A program made the position numbers and the translations under genes. Shown piece after piece: positions 53,192 to 62,932 of a stretch of DNA of 64,000 nt; position 1 is the stretch's first letter; each line of letters starts with the position of its first letter. Below the pieces are notes generated by a model. That model saw only the letters and a program-made list of their open reading frames with translations, did not search any database and had not been told where the DNA came from. Source of the stretch: Methanobacteriota archaeon (GTDB taxonomy: Archaea; Halobacteriota; Methanomicrobia; Methanomicrobiales; Methanoculleaceae); assembly GCA_016841955.1 (NCBI GenBank), contig JAENYE010000001.1:186001-250000 (forward strand), given 5' to 3'.

Positions 53192-54289
53192 TCACTTCAG
53201 GAAGTCGATCTCAAATTGTTTCATCGTACGTGGCATACTCTTTTCGTTTCTCCCATATATTTGTGGTGACCGTACACCGGTGACCACGAGCAGCGTCCGC
53301 ATCTTGCCCTGCATGTCGGGATCGACCTGGGCCCCCCAGATGATGCGGGCATCGGGATCGATGCGGTCGTAGACCTCCTGAATAACGCCTTCGGCCTCGG
53401 CCATCGTCATATCGGGTCCGCCGACCACGTTGACGAGCGCTGCCGTCGCCCCGGAGATATCGACATCGAGCAGCGGGGAGCGCAACGCCTTCTTGACCGA
53501 GTCGGCGGCTTTGTCCTCACTGTCACTCTCGCCCATCCCGATCATCGCGACGCCTCCCCGCTCCATGACGGTCCGGACATCGGCGAAGTCGAGGTTCACG
53601 AGCCCGGGCATCGTAATCAGCTCGGTGATGCCCTTGACCGCCCGCATCAGCACCTCGTCCGAGACCTTGAAGGCGGCGTGGAGCGGGAGGCGGGGCACGA
53701 CCTCGAGCAGGCGGTCGTTCGGCACGACGATGACGGTATCCGCCACTTCGCGGAGCCTCTCAAGGCCTGCCTCGGCGTTCTGCCCCCGGATAGCGCCTTC
53801 GGCCGTGAACGGCAGGGTGACCACGGCGATGGTCAGGGCGCCCTCTTCCCGTGCGGACTTCGCGACCACGGGTGCGGAGCCGGTGCCGGTGCCGCCCCCG
53901 AGGCCGGTGGTGATGAAGACCATGTCGCACCCCTCGACGGACCGCTTGATGTCGTCCTCGTTCTCAAGGGCCGCCTCCTCGCCGACCTGGGGGATCGAGC
54001 CTGCACCAAGGCCGCGGGTCCTCTGTCTCCCGATAAGGATACGGGTCTCGGCCCGTGTCCGGATAAGGTGTTGGGCATCGGTGTTGAGAGCGATCAGCCG
54101 CGCCCCGTTGATGCCTTCCTCCGCCATCCGGGTGACCGTGTTCGAACCGCCGCCTCCGCACCCGACGACTGCGATCTCAGTCCGGAGCTCCATGAGGACA
54201 TCCTCAAGATCCTTGTCGACCTCTATGGGCTCAGCAAAGCGCTGCTCCTCTCGTGCCCTTGAAAGTGCCTCTTCTACGATGGATTTCAT
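53192..54289 (-). CDS. ftsZ: cell division protein FtsZ
   Basis: A GTPase of 365 residues that assembles the division ring. The nucleotide-binding segments are [15 protein letters not shown] (42-55) and the tubulin signature [12 protein letters not shown] (129-140), with NTDAQHL and a T7-type loop ([11 protein letters not shown]) for GTP hydrolysis. It belongs to the archaeal FtsZ1 type by its long N-terminus and by its place ahead of secE-spt5. Its ATG overlaps the dtdA stop by four bases. Confidence 0.97.
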   Translation of the reverse strand: MKSIVEEALSRAREEQRFAEPIEVDKDLEDVLMELRTEIAVVGCGGGGSNTVTRMAEEGINGARLIALNTDAQHLIRTRAETRILIGRQRTRGLGAGSIPQVGEEAALENEDDIKRSVEGCDMVFITTGLGGGTGTGSAPVVAKSAREEGALTIAVVTLPFTAEGAIRGQNAEAGLERLREVADTVIVVPNDRLLEVVPRLPLHAAFKVSDEVLMRAVKGITELITMPGLVNLDFADVRTVMERGGVAMIGMGESDSEDKAADSVKKALRSPLLDVDISGATAALVNVVGGPDMTMAEAEGVIQEVYDRIDPDARIIWGAQVDPDMQGKMRTLLVVTGVRSPQIYGRNEKSMPRTMKQFEIDFLK

Positions 54290-55599
54290 ATGTATCTCTC
54301 CAATCCCGGGATATGTATCCGCTTTACGCTGGTTGTCTGCACTGTATCGGGTGTGATCCTCCGTCCCTCGATCTCAACCGTTTTCCCGCCGGCAAGCATG
54401 GCGAAGAGCGGCCCTTTCGGAACCCCGTGTCTGCGCGCCTTCTCAGGGTCGAACCGCACTTTCCGGAGGACGAGGTGATCACCGTCGATAACAGCATTTT
54501 CACAGATAAGTAAGAGTTTTACACACAGGGTAGTTATATCACTTGCGAGTCGGGACGACCCGTTTTCAAAGCAGATGAACGTCGGTAAAACTTCCGTGGA
54601 TCCCTTCGAGAGATGAACGACCGGTAATCCGTCGAGGCCGTTGAGAAACCCGGTTTTATCATTTTTTACCGTCTCTTCGATCAGATCGGGGATTATCCGC
54701 ACCGCAACGGGGGTTCCCTCTCCCCGAAGATCGTGGTTACGGATGCGTGACCCGGGGGCGATCTCTTCGGCGAGAGCCCTGACCCCGAGGTAGGTGGCCC
54801 ACTCCAGCTCGGAAGCCTCCAGGATCTCCGACTCGGAGAGCGGGAGGAACCCGGCTTCGTCAAGCATCCGCTCGATCCGCCCGACCTCATCGGTGGGGAG
54901 CGATTTTCTGTCGATATAGGCTGCCACGGCACTGCTCGCCTCCTGCATCGTCCGGAGAATACCGGGGTTGACGGCGCCGATCTGCCGGGTCGGTACGATG
55001 TGGCCGAAGGCACCCCGGGAGGAGAGGGCGATCCCGGTCTGCCGCACGGCGTAGTGGGTCCCGCCAAAGCCGATGAGGTTGATCGTCTCCCCCGGCGCCG
55101 CGGAGAGGATGCTCTCCGCCACCGCTCTCCCGGCGGCCGGATCGGCCCATTCCGTGGCGGTGGACCCGATCTCGACGAAAAGCGACGGTGTGGAGAGCGC
55201 CGTCGGTCCGTGGTGCGTCACCTCGTAGGAGACCCGGTAACCCTCCGGGGCCCGGGCGGCGAGGTTTTGCAGGATGGCGTGCATCCACGCGGGGGCTGCC
55301 GGCGCGAGCATTCCCGGCTCCCCGCCGAGGTCGGCGGTCTCGTAGTTGCCGGTAATGTGCACGGTCAGGGCGGGCGTCGGCTGCGCACTCGAGTGCCGGG
55401 AGATGAAGATGATGAGGTCGGCATCGACCTCCTCGTCGATCCGGTCCTGGTAGATCAGCCTCCCTGCGACCTCATGGAACGTCAGCACATGACGTTCCGC
55501 AAGCGGCCACCGCCCGCCTGCCTCGAGCAGGGTTCGGAGATGATGCCGGATGTTTACCCCCGCAACGTCCTGTTTTGAATTGATCAGCGCGATCCGCAT
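54286..55599 (-). CDS. dtdA: D-aminoacyl-tRNA deacylase DtdA
   Basis: A protein of 437 residues of the archaeal/plant GEK1 family, which removes D-amino acids mischarged to tRNA. The core matches [37 protein letters not shown] and [11 protein letters not shown], with [12 protein letters not shown] as metal-site motif. The open frame runs 76 codons further upstream, but the family starts at MRIAL (55599). It precedes ftsZ and may be co-transcribed with the whole cluster. Confidence 0.93.
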   Translation of the reverse strand: MRIALINSKQDVAGVNIRHHLRTLLEAGGRWPLAERHVLTFHEVAGRLIYQDRIDEEVDADLIIFISRHSSAQPTPALTVHITGNYETADLGGEPGMLAPAAPAWMHAILQNLAARAPEGYRVSYEVTHHGPTALSTPSLFVEIGSTATEWADPAAGRAVAESILSAAPGETINLIGFGGTHYAVRQTGIALSSRGAFGHIVPTRQIGAVNPGILRTMQEASSAVAAYIDRKSLPTDEVGRIERMLDEAGFLPLSESEILEASELEWATYLGVRALAEEIAPGSRIRNHDLRGEGTPVAVRIIPDLIEETVKNDKTGFLNGLDGLPVVHLSKGSTEVLPTFICFENGSSRLASDITTLCVKLLLICENAVIDGDHLVLRKVRFDPEKARRHGVPKGPLFAMLAGGKTVEIEGRRITPDTVQTTSVKRIHIPGLERYI

Positions 55600-55692
55600 C
55601 GGATATACGTGGGTCGGCTGCATGCTAAATGATAGTGCTTGACCGGCGCGATAGTAAATCCTATCTTCCTGCAGACAGACCATGTGGGTACT

Positions 55693-55875
55693 ATGGATGA
55701 AGATAAGATACGGAAAGCATTCGAGGCATACGGCATAACGGACGAGATCACCTGCCCGCAGGCATTCGAGATCTCGGAGGAGTACGATATCCCGAAGATG
55801 GATATCGCCCGGTACTGCAACCAGCACGAACCGAGAATTAAGATCCGGGGCTGTCAGCTGGGCTGTTTCAGATGA
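55693..55875 (+). CDS. small four-Cys protein before moeA
   Basis: A protein of 60 residues, helical, with four Cys (21, 42, 54, 58), the last two in RGCQLGCFR at the very C-terminus. I recognise no named family. The small size, spaced Cys and tight coupling (its stop overlaps the moeA start by four bases) suggest a metal- or cofactor-binding helper for MoeA. It would be missed if only long frames were taken. A metal site is inferred from the Cys only. Confidence 0.65.
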   Translation: MDEDKIRKAFEAYGITDEITCPQAFEISEEYDIPKMDIARYCNQHEPRIKIRGCQLGCFR

Positions 55876-57074
55876 GCCTCTTCCTTGAGGTCGTATCCGT
55901 CAGCGAGGCCGTGGAGACGGTCCGGAAGATCGCGCCCCCGCCCGGGTGCGAGGAGGTCCCGCTCGAAGACGCCCTCCACCGGGTCCTCGCGAGGGACGTC
56001 GGTGCCGATATCGACATCCCTGGATTCGACAGGTCTACGGTCGACGGCTACGCGGTCGCCGCGGCCGAGACCACCGGGGCCGCCGAGGCCATCCCGGCGA
56101 TGCTCCAGTGCCGGGGCCGGGTCGGGATGGGAAGCGCGGATGCGGGGATCGTCTCCCGGGGATCGTGCCTGTACGTCCCCACCGGCGGCGCCCTGCCCGT
56201 GGGCGCGGACGCGGTGGTGATGATCGAGCACGCCGAGCAGATCGGGGACGACGTCCTGGTGCACCGCCCGGTGGCGCCCGGCGAGAACGTGGTCTTCCGG
56301 GGCGAGGATTTCGGGGCAGGGAAGGCGGTCCTGGAACGGGGCCGCGTGCTTTCGCCCCGGGAGATCGGCGTCGCCGCGGCTGTCGGCGCCGACCGGGTGT
56401 GTGTGGTGACGATGCCGAAGATCGGGATCATATCCACGGGGAACGAACTCGTCCCCGTCGTCGAGACCCCGGGGCCGGGCGAGGTCCGGGACGCGAACTC
56501 CTACCTCGCCGGCGCCTTCGTGACGGAGCGGGGCTGCCACCCGGTCTACTTCGGGATCGTCAGGGATGAGCGGGCGGTGCTGAAGCGAGCGGTCGCTTCG
56601 GCGCTTGAGAGGTGCGACGCGGTTCTGATCTCGGGAGGATCTTCGAAGGACGAACGGGACAACACCGCAGCGGTCATCGCGGAGCTCGGCGAGGTGCTGG
56701 TGCACGGGATCGCCCTCGCGCCAGGAAAACCCACCATCATCGGGACGGCGCGGGGAAAACCGGTCATCGGGCTCCCCGGGCACCCGGCCTCGGCCTTCGT
56801 CGTGCTCGTCGCCGTCGTCGACCACCTGCTCGCGGCGATGCGGCAGACCGGCGTCTCCCGGCGGACCATCCGCGCAAGGCTGACGCAGAACGTCCCCTCC
56901 ACCCGCGGGCGGGAGGACTATGTCCGGGTCAGCGTCAGCGATGGGGAGGCGACGCCGGTCTTCGGGAAGTCGGGGCTCCTCAACACCCTGGTGCAGAGCG
57001 AGGGGCTGGTGCGGATCCCGGCGTCGAGCGAGGGGTTCGAGGTCGGCGAGGAGGTGGAGGTGATCCTGTGGTGA
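55872..57074 (+). CDS. moeA: molybdopterin molybdenumtransferase MoeA
   Basis: A protein of 400 residues that inserts molybdate or tungstate into adenylated molybdopterin. Typical motifs are present: DIPGFDRSTVDGYAV in the first domain, VPTGGALPVGADAVVMIEH, IISTGNELV, and SGGSSKDERDN, then GKPVIGLPGHPASAFV. In hydrogenotrophic methanogens the product serves formylmethanofuran and formate dehydrogenases. It overlaps the small Cys gene before it and the second moeA after it. Confidence 0.95.
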   Translation: MSLFLEVVSVSEAVETVRKIAPPPGCEEVPLEDALHRVLARDVGADIDIPGFDRSTVDGYAVAAAETTGAAEAIPAMLQCRGRVGMGSADAGIVSRGSCLYVPTGGALPVGADAVVMIEHAEQIGDDVLVHRPVAPGENVVFRGEDFGAGKAVLERGRVLSPREIGVAAAVGADRVCVVTMPKIGIISTGNELVPVVETPGPGEVRDANSYLAGAFVTERGCHPVYFGIVRDERAVLKRAVASALERCDAVLISGGSSKDERDNTAAVIAELGEVLVHGIALAPGKPTIIGTARGKPVIGLPGHPASAFVVLVAVVDHLLAAMRQTGVSRRTIRARLTQNVPSTRGREDYVRVSVSDGEATPVFGKSGLLNTLVQSEGLVRIPASSEGFEVGEEVEVILW

Positions 57075-58978
57075 AGCGCTACCTCTCGGTTATAACGCTT
57101 GCAGAGGCGCTGGCGCTCGTGGAGCTCTCATTCCCGGCTGTTCCGGGGGTCGCCCGGGTCCCGGTGGCCGCCGGGTCGGTGGGGAGGATCACCGCCGTAC
57201 CCATATTCGCCCGGTTCTCGGTCCCTGCCATCCACATCTCGGCGATGGACGGGATCGCGGTCAGGAGCGCCGATACCATCGGGGCAAGCGAGCAGCACCC
57301 GGTGATCCTCCCGGATGCGGCGAGAGTCAACACGGGAAACATCGTCCCGCCCGGCTACGACGCGGTGATCATGATCGAGGATGTCTGGGTCGGGTCGAAG
57401 TCTGACGACTTCTCCCGCTCCGCTCCCACGGAACGTCGCGACGGCGAGACCTATACCATCAGAAAGCCGGTCAGCCCCTGGCAGCACGTCCGTCCGGTCG
57501 GCGAGGATATCGGGGAGTCGGAGATGATCCTCCCGAGGGGCCACCGTATTCGGCCGCACGATGTGGGGGCGCTCGCGAACTACGGGGTCACGGAGGTTGC
57601 GGTCTTAAACGTCCGGGCGGGCCTGATTCCCACCGGGAGCGAACTGGTGCCGGCAGGCGTAGTGCCCCCGCCCGGGAAGGTGGTGGAGAGCAACACCCTG
57701 ATGGCCGCGGCCGTCCTCGCGGAGGCCGGTGCGGAGACGCACCGTTACCCGATTGTCCCGGACGACTACGATCTGATCCGGGACGCCGTCCGCCTCGGCG
57801 TCGCCGAGAACGATATCCTGCTCATCTCGGCCGGCTCGTCCGCCGGGACCCGCGACTACACCGCAGATATCGTCCGGGACCTCGGCGAAGTGCTGGCGCA
57901 CGGGGTCGCCATCAAGCCCGGAAAACCGGTGATCATCGGCAGGATCGAGGGGAAGCCGGTGATCGGTCTCCCCGGCTACCCGCTCGCGGCGGCAACCGTG
58001 CTCCGCGAGATCGTGCTGCCGCTCGTCGCCCGCTACGGCCTCCCGGCCCGCGAGCCGGAGCGCGTCGACGCCCGGCTGACCACGAGCCTGCAGTCGGATA
58101 TCGGAACCGACGAGTTCGTCCTCCTCTCGGTGGGGAGGATCGGCGACCGCTGGGTGGCGGTGCCCCAGTCACGGGGCGCGGGAGTCCAGATGAGCGCGGT
58201 ACGGGCGAACGGCTACATGCAGATCCCGGCGCAGAAAGAGGGTGCCGAGGCAGGGGAGACTGTGGACGTCCGGCTCACCGTCCCCCGCGCGGAGGCGGAG
58301 GAGGCGGTGCTCGTTACCGGCAGCCACGACCCGGCCCTCGACTACCTGGCCGACCGGGCGAGACCCCGCGGCGTCGATATCCATTCCACCCATGTCGGGA
58401 GCATGGGCGGGGTGATCGCGCTGAAGAAGCAGGAGTGCCACGCGGCCCCCATGCATCTCCTCGCCCCCGACGGAACCTACAACACCCATTACCTGGAGCG
58501 CTATATGCCCGGCGCCGACCTCGCCCTCCTCTGCGTGGCACAACGCCAGCAGGGGGTCATCTCACGCGACGGGCTCGGGTTCGACGACCTGCCCGGACGG
58601 ACGTTCGTCAACCGGCAGAAGGGGTCCGGGACCAGGATGCTCCTTGACCACCATCTCGCGGAGCGCAGCATCGACCCGGCGTCCATCCCCGGCTACGAAC
58701 ACGAGGCGACGACGCACCTTGCGGTGGCCCTTGCGGTCCGGACCGGGGAGGCGGATGCGGGGATGGGGGTCTACAGCGCCGCAAAGGCACTCGATCTCGC
58801 GTTCGTCCCGGTAGCGACGGAGCGCTACGAACTCGTGATGCACCGCTCGATGCTCGACGACCCCCGGATCGCGACCCTCGTCGAGACCGTCTCGTCCGAG
58901 GCGTTCAAGCAGATTCTCCGGGACCTCGGGGGCTACGAGACGGACGAGACAGGCGTCCTGCGCGAACTGCGAGGATGA
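57071..58978 (+). CDS. MoeA with periplasmic-binding-like C-terminus
   Basis: A protein of 635 residues. The first ~400 repeat the MoeA fold (SAMDGIAVRSAD, VIMIEDVW, LIPTGSELVPAG, SAGSSAGTRDYTAD, GKPVIGLPGYPLAA). The last ~220 form a substrate-binding-like domain as in the LysR or molybdate sensors (SHDPALDYLADR, FVNRQKGSGTRMLLDHHL, DAGMGVYSAAKALDLAFVP). The two-domain form is common in methanogens and may select the metal or regulate use. GTG 57071 overlaps the first moeA stop; GTG 57068 is equal. The 3' end overlaps the next gene by 74 bases on the other strand. Confidence 0.92.
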   Translation: MKRYLSVITLAEALALVELSFPAVPGVARVPVAAGSVGRITAVPIFARFSVPAIHISAMDGIAVRSADTIGASEQHPVILPDAARVNTGNIVPPGYDAVIMIEDVWVGSKSDDFSRSAPTERRDGETYTIRKPVSPWQHVRPVGEDIGESEMILPRGHRIRPHDVGALANYGVTEVAVLNVRAGLIPTGSELVPAGVVPPPGKVVESNTLMAAAVLAEAGAETHRYPIVPDDYDLIRDAVRLGVAENDILLISAGSSAGTRDYTADIVRDLGEVLAHGVAIKPGKPVIIGRIEGKPVIGLPGYPLAAATVLREIVLPLVARYGLPAREPERVDARLTTSLQSDIGTDEFVLLSVGRIGDRWVAVPQSRGAGVQMSAVRANGYMQIPAQKEGAEAGETVDVRLTVPRAEAEEAVLVTGSHDPALDYLADRARPRGVDIHSTHVGSMGGVIALKKQECHAAPMHLLAPDGTYNTHYLERYMPGADLALLCVAQRQQGVISRDGLGFDDLPGRTFVNRQKGSGTRMLLDHHLAERSIDPASIPGYEHEATTHLAVALAVRTGEADAGMGVYSAAKALDLAFVPVATERYELVMHRSMLDDPRIATLVETVSSEAFKQILRDLGGYETDETGVLRELRG

Positions 58979-59387
58979 CCGCCTCCTCGGGCGTGGCGCA
59001 GGCCATCACCCCCTCTATCTTCCAGGTCGCAAGACCGAAAACCGGTTTTCCCGCCTTGAGCGCGACAGCGATCTCCGAGAGCGTGCCGTAGCCTCCCCCG
59101 ACGGCGATCACCGCGTCCGCCGAGTGAACGAGGACGACGTTCCTCGCGTGGCCCATGCCGGTGCGGACCACCACGTCGAGGTAGGCGTTCCCGTCCCCGG
59201 TGTCCGGGAGGATGCCGACGGTCGTCCCGCCGGCCTCTTTTGCGCCCCTGCAGACGGCTTCCATCACCCCGCCGAGACCGCCGCAGCAGACGGTCTCGCG
59301 GTTGCCGGCGATGAGATAGCCGATGGTCTCTGCCGCCTCATACTCTTCGTCGGAGCAGTTCCCTCTCCCGATGACTGCGATCTGCAT
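58905..59387 (-). CDS. TIGR00725-type Rossmann/LOG-like protein
   Basis: A protein of 160 residues of the LOG/lysine-decarboxylase-like fold: IAVIGRGNCSDEEYEAAE at the start, TVCCGGLGGVMEAVCRGA, and VIAVGGGYGTLSEIAVALK. The GGxGxxxE-type motif of LOG proteins is present as GGGYGTLSEI. Its reaction is unknown. The start ATG at 59387 replaces a farther one at 59450. Its end lies inside the 3' end of moeA on the other strand, an unusual convergent overlap. Confidence 0.8.
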   Translation of the reverse strand: MQIAVIGRGNCSDEEYEAAETIGYLIAGNRETVCCGGLGGVMEAVCRGAKEAGGTTVGILPDTGDGNAYLDVVVRTGMGHARNVVLVHSADAVIAVGGGYGTLSEIAVALKAGKPVFGLATWKIEGVMACATPEEAVILAVRAGRLSRPSRSPRGPGESA

Positions 59388-59487
59388 GGGGGAGAAGTCG
59401 GGTGGTCCGGGTATAAAAGTTGAGCACGGGGAGCTGCGGGCCGCAGGCATTTCGCACGAGACTGCATCGCGGTTCCCATATCACCAA

Positions 59488-59551
59488 CTCACGCGAAGCC
59501 GCGAAGGGGTACGTTTATTACAAACTTCGCGCCTTCGCGGCTTCGCGTGAG
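59488..59551. repeat. dispersed inverted repeat, copy 2 (20-base perfect arms)
   Basis: CTCACGCGAAGCCGCGAAGG at 59488-59507 is matched exactly by its reverse complement at 59532-59551 across 24 bases. The same arm sequence occurs at 24422-24504 and in part at 24530-24545, so it is a family of palindromic repeats. Confidence 0.75.
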
Positions 59552-59594
59552 CCCATGTCGCCGCCCATACTCCCGGTGCTTGAGGCTCCTGCTC

Positions 59595-59717
59595 GAAGAC
59601 GCGGAAGCGTCTTCTTAAGCTCCGGGCGTGCCGCCCATCGCAAGTCGCACCTTCGGTGCTCCCACTCCTGTCGTTCCGACAGTCGTGCACACAAACACTT
59701 TGTCCCCCGAGGACAAA
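59595..59717 (+). ncRNA. four-hairpin leader element upstream of ileS
   Basis: Four perfect stems follow each other: GAAGACGC/GCGTCTTC with loop GGAA (59595-59614), GCACC/GGTGC with loop TTC (59647-59659), CTGTCG/CGACAG with loop TTC (59668-59682), and TTTGTCC/GGACAAA (59699-59717). The last stem ends 35 bases before the ileS start. It may be a structured 5' leader or a degenerate repeat. No known riboswitch pattern is recognised. Confidence 0.4.
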
Positions 59718-59752
59718 CGGTACACCAGAGTGCTGAATATGAGGGATCTGAG

Positions 59753-62700
59753 GTGAAAGAAGTCACCAGCAGTTATAACCCGCGCGAGATCGAGACGGGA
59801 GTCCAGGACTACTGGAAGAGCGAAAATACCTATGCACGCGTCCAGGACCTGCGGAAGGATGGAAAAGCGTTCTTTTTCGTCGACGGGCCACCATATACCA
59901 CGGGCCACATCCACCTCGGCACCGCCTGGAACAAGATCATAAAAGACGCCATCCTTCGCTACCACCGGATGCGGGGCGCGAACGTCATCGAGCGGGCCGG
60001 CTATGATATGCACGGCCTCCCCATCGAGGTGAAGGTGGAGCACCAGCTCGGGTTCACCTCCAAGAAGGACATCGAGGAGTACGGCATCGCCGCGTTCATC
60101 GAACAGTGCCGGACGTTTGCAGTGACGCACATGGAGATCATGAGCGACCAGTTCCGGCAGCTCGGCGTCTGGCTCGACTTCGACAACCCCTACCAGACCA
60201 TCGACGAGGGCTACATCGAGTCCGCGTGGTGGGCGATCCAGCGTGCGGACGAGCGCGGGCTCCTCGAGCGCGGCCACCGGGTCGTGAACTGGTGCCCCCG
60301 GTGCGAGACGGCGATCGCCGACTCGGAGGTGGAGTACTGGGACGAGACCGACCCCTCCATCTTCGTCAAGTTCCCGATCGTCGAGCGCGAGAACGAGTAC
60401 CTGGTGATCTGGACGACGACGCCCTGGACGCTTCCGGCGAACGTGGCGGTGGCGGTCAACCCCGCGTTCACCTACGCGCGGGTGCGGGCGAAGAAGGACG
60501 GCGGCGAAGAGACCCTCTGGATCGCCGACGAACTCGTCGAGTCCGTCCTGAAGATGGGCCGGTACCAGGACTACACGGTCCTTGAGAGGGTCAGCGGGAA
60601 CGACCTCATCGGGATGGAGTACACTTCGCCGCTCGCCGGCCACGTGCCGCGCCAGGCGGAGATCCGGCACCGGATCGTTGCGGCCGACTACGTCACGCTC
60701 GAGAACACCGGCCTCGTCCACATCGCCCCCGGGCACGGGTGGGACGATTACCTGGTCGGCATCCGGGAAGGGCTTGAGGTATTCTGCCCGGTCGACGCCG
60801 GCGGGTGTTTCACCCCGGCGGCCGGGGCGTTTGCGGACATGTACGTCCGGGACGCAAACGATCTCGTCATCGACGCGCTCGGCGGCTACCTCCTCGCCCG
60901 GCGGACGATCACCCACCGCTACGGTCACTGCTGGCGGTGCAAGACCCCCATCATCTACCGGGCGACGGCACAGTGGTTCCTGAAGGCCACCGAGATCCGC
61001 GACCCGATGCTTGACGAGATCGCGAAGGTGAAGTGGTATCCCGAGTGGGCAGGGAGCGCCCGGTTCCACGATTTCGTCAAGGACTCCCGCGACTGGTGCA
61101 TCTCACGGCAGCGCTACTGGGGCATCCCCATTCCCATCTGGCAGTGCGAGCAGTGCGGCGGATACACCGTCATCGGCACCGTCGCCGAACTCGAGGAGCG
61201 ATCGGGGGTGAAGGTCGCCGACCCGCACCGCCCCTACGTGGACGCGGTCACCATCCCGTGCTCCTGCGGCGGGGAGATGCACCGGGTCGCCGATATCTTC
61301 GACGTCTGGTTCGACTCGGCGGTCGCGTCCTGGGCGACCCTCGGGTTCCCCAGAGAGCGCGAGGCCTTCGACCGCTACTGGCCGGCGGACTTCATCACCG
61401 AGGGGCAGGACCAGACCCGGGGCTGGTTCTACTCCCAGCTCGGGGCGAGCACCGTGGCGTTCGGCCGCGCCCCATATAAGAGCGTCCTGATGCACGGGTT
61501 CGCTCTCGACGCCGAAGGGCGCAAGATGAGCAAGAGCTTCGGAAACGTGGTGACGCCTGAGGAGGTGATGAACCAGTTCGGCGTCGACGTCCTCAGGTTC
61601 TACGTCCTCTGGGCGAACGCCCCCTGGGACGACCTGAAGTTCAACTGGGACAGCGTAAAGACCATTCACCGGACGCTCAACATCCTCTGGAACGTCTACC
61701 GGTTCCCGCTCCCGTACATGGTCCTGGACTCCTTCAGGCCGGCATCCGGGGACGCCGATCGGTGGGACGCGTCGTTCGTCCGGACCCATATCCGGGACAT
61801 GCCGGAAGAGGACCGCTGGATCATCTCCCGGATAAACTCACTCGCGCGGACTACTGCCGAGGATATGCGGGAGTACCAGCTCCATAAGGTGACGCGGGCG
61901 CTCGCCGCCTTCATCCTCGAGGACCTCTCCCGCTGGTACGTGCAGCTCGTCCGGCCGAGGATGTGGCTTGAAGAGGATTCGCCGGAGAAGCGGTACGCCT
62001 ACGAGACCTCCTACTACGTAATGCGCCGCTTGATGGCGCTCCTCGCGCCGTTTACCCCCCACATCGCCGAGGAAATCTACCAAAACCTCCGCGAGGGAGG
62101 TGACCCGGAGAGCGTCCATATGCTCGACTGGCCCGAGGTGGACGACCTCCTGGTCGACCGGCACCTTGAGGCAGATATGGAGGTCATCCGGTCGTTCGAC
62201 GACGCCGTCGCCACCGCCCGGCAGGCCGGGAGACGGAAGCTCCGCTGGCCGGTTGCCCAGACCGTGGTCGTCACCGGAAGCGTTGACGTGAAGGCGGCTC
62301 TCGAAGGTCTGAACGCCCTTGCCCTGAACCGGGCGAACGCCCGGACGGTCAGGGTCGTCACAGGGACATGGGACCGGATCCTCTGGCAGGCCGAACCGGT
62401 GATGCGGGCGATCGGCCCGGAGTTCGGCAGGGAAGGGCCGAAGGTCAAAGCGCTGATCGAGCAGGCGGACGGCACCGCCCTGAAGGCCGCCATCGAGCGG
62501 GAAGGAAAGGCCGAACTCGACGGCTACGAGATCACCGCGCGCCACGTCACCTTCGCGGAGGGCCTCCCCGAGGGCGTCTTTGCCGCCCCCATGAAGGATG
62601 CGACGGTCTACGTGGACGTCACCCTCACGCCGGCGCTGGAGGCCGAGGGCTATGCCCGCGAGGTGATCCGGCGGATACAGGAGATGCGTCGCCAGCTGGA

Positions 62701-62932
62701 CCTGAACGTCGACGACTTCATCGTCGCGGCCGTGGGCGTCGCCGATGAGCGGGTGGCCTCGCTCATCGCAGAAGAGGAGTGGCAGAAGGAGATCGCCGGC
62801 GAGGTGCGGGCGGCAGCCCTCACCGTCCGCCAAACCAACGGAGAGAGGCCGGCGGAACCCTTTGCACTCGAGAAGGACTGGGACGTGGAAGGCGTGCAGA
62901 TGCAGATCGGCATCTCACGCGCCGGTGAGTGA
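59753..62932 (+). CDS. ileS: isoleucyl-tRNA synthetase
   Basis: A protein of 1059 residues that charges tRNA-Ile. The class I motifs are PYTTGHIHLG (47-56, HIGH) and GRKMSKSFGN (near residue 590, KMSKS). The editing domain lies between (VIWTTTPWTLPANVAVAV, HIAPGHGWDDY), and the C-terminal anticodon-binding region is of the long archaeal type. The start is taken as GTG 59753, with GAGGGATC just before it. An upstream open frame of over 100 codons is leader sequence, not protein. The 3' end overlaps the convergent Thg1 gene by 18 bases. Confidence 0.96.
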   Translation: MKEVTSSYNPREIETGVQDYWKSENTYARVQDLRKDGKAFFFVDGPPYTTGHIHLGTAWNKIIKDAILRYHRMRGANVIERAGYDMHGLPIEVKVEHQLGFTSKKDIEEYGIAAFIEQCRTFAVTHMEIMSDQFRQLGVWLDFDNPYQTIDEGYIESAWWAIQRADERGLLERGHRVVNWCPRCETAIADSEVEYWDETDPSIFVKFPIVERENEYLVIWTTTPWTLPANVAVAVNPAFTYARVRAKKDGGEETLWIADELVESVLKMGRYQDYTVLERVSGNDLIGMEYTSPLAGHVPRQAEIRHRIVAADYVTLENTGLVHIAPGHGWDDYLVGIREGLEVFCPVDAGGCFTPAAGAFADMYVRDANDLVIDALGGYLLARRTITHRYGHCWRCKTPIIYRATAQWFLKATEIRDPMLDEIAKVKWYPEWAGSARFHDFVKDSRDWCISRQRYWGIPIPIWQCEQCGGYTVIGTVAELEERSGVKVADPHRPYVDAVTIPCSCGGEMHRVADIFDVWFDSAVASWATLGFPREREAFDRYWPADFITEGQDQTRGWFYSQLGASTVAFGRAPYKSVLMHGFALDAEGRKMSKSFGNVVTPEEVMNQFGVDVLRFYVLWANAPWDDLKFNWDSVKTIHRTLNILWNVYRFPLPYMVLDSFRPASGDADRWDASFVRTHIRDMPEEDRWIISRINSLARTTAEDMREYQLHKVTRALAAFILEDLSRWYVQLVRPRMWLEEDSPEKRYAYETSYYVMRRLMALLAPFTPHIAEEIYQNLREGGDPESVHMLDWPEVDDLLVDRHLEADMEVIRSFDDAVATARQAGRRKLRWPVAQTVVVTGSVDVKAALEGLNALALNRANARTVRVVTGTWDRILWQAEPVMRAIGPEFGREGPKVKALIEQADGTALKAAIEREGKAELDGYEITARHVTFAEGLPEGVFAAPMKDATVYVDVTLTPALEAEGYAREVIRRIQEMRRQLDLNVDDFIVAAVGVADERVASLIAEEEWQKEIAGEVRAAALTVRQTNGERPAEPFALEKDWDVEGVQMQIGISRAGE

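Larger units (their letters stand above)
59388..59752 (+). other. structured leader region of ileS
   Basis: No gene is seen in these ~365 bases. They hold the inverted repeat at 59488-59551 and, closer to ileS, four successive perfect hairpins (59595-59614, 59647-59659, 59668-59682, 59699-59717). Confidence 0.5.

Noticed and set aside
59420-59752. N-terminal extension of IleS
   Set aside because: The frame runs through a palindromic repeat and four hairpins and has no synthetase similarity; GTG 59753 has a proper ribosome-binding site.
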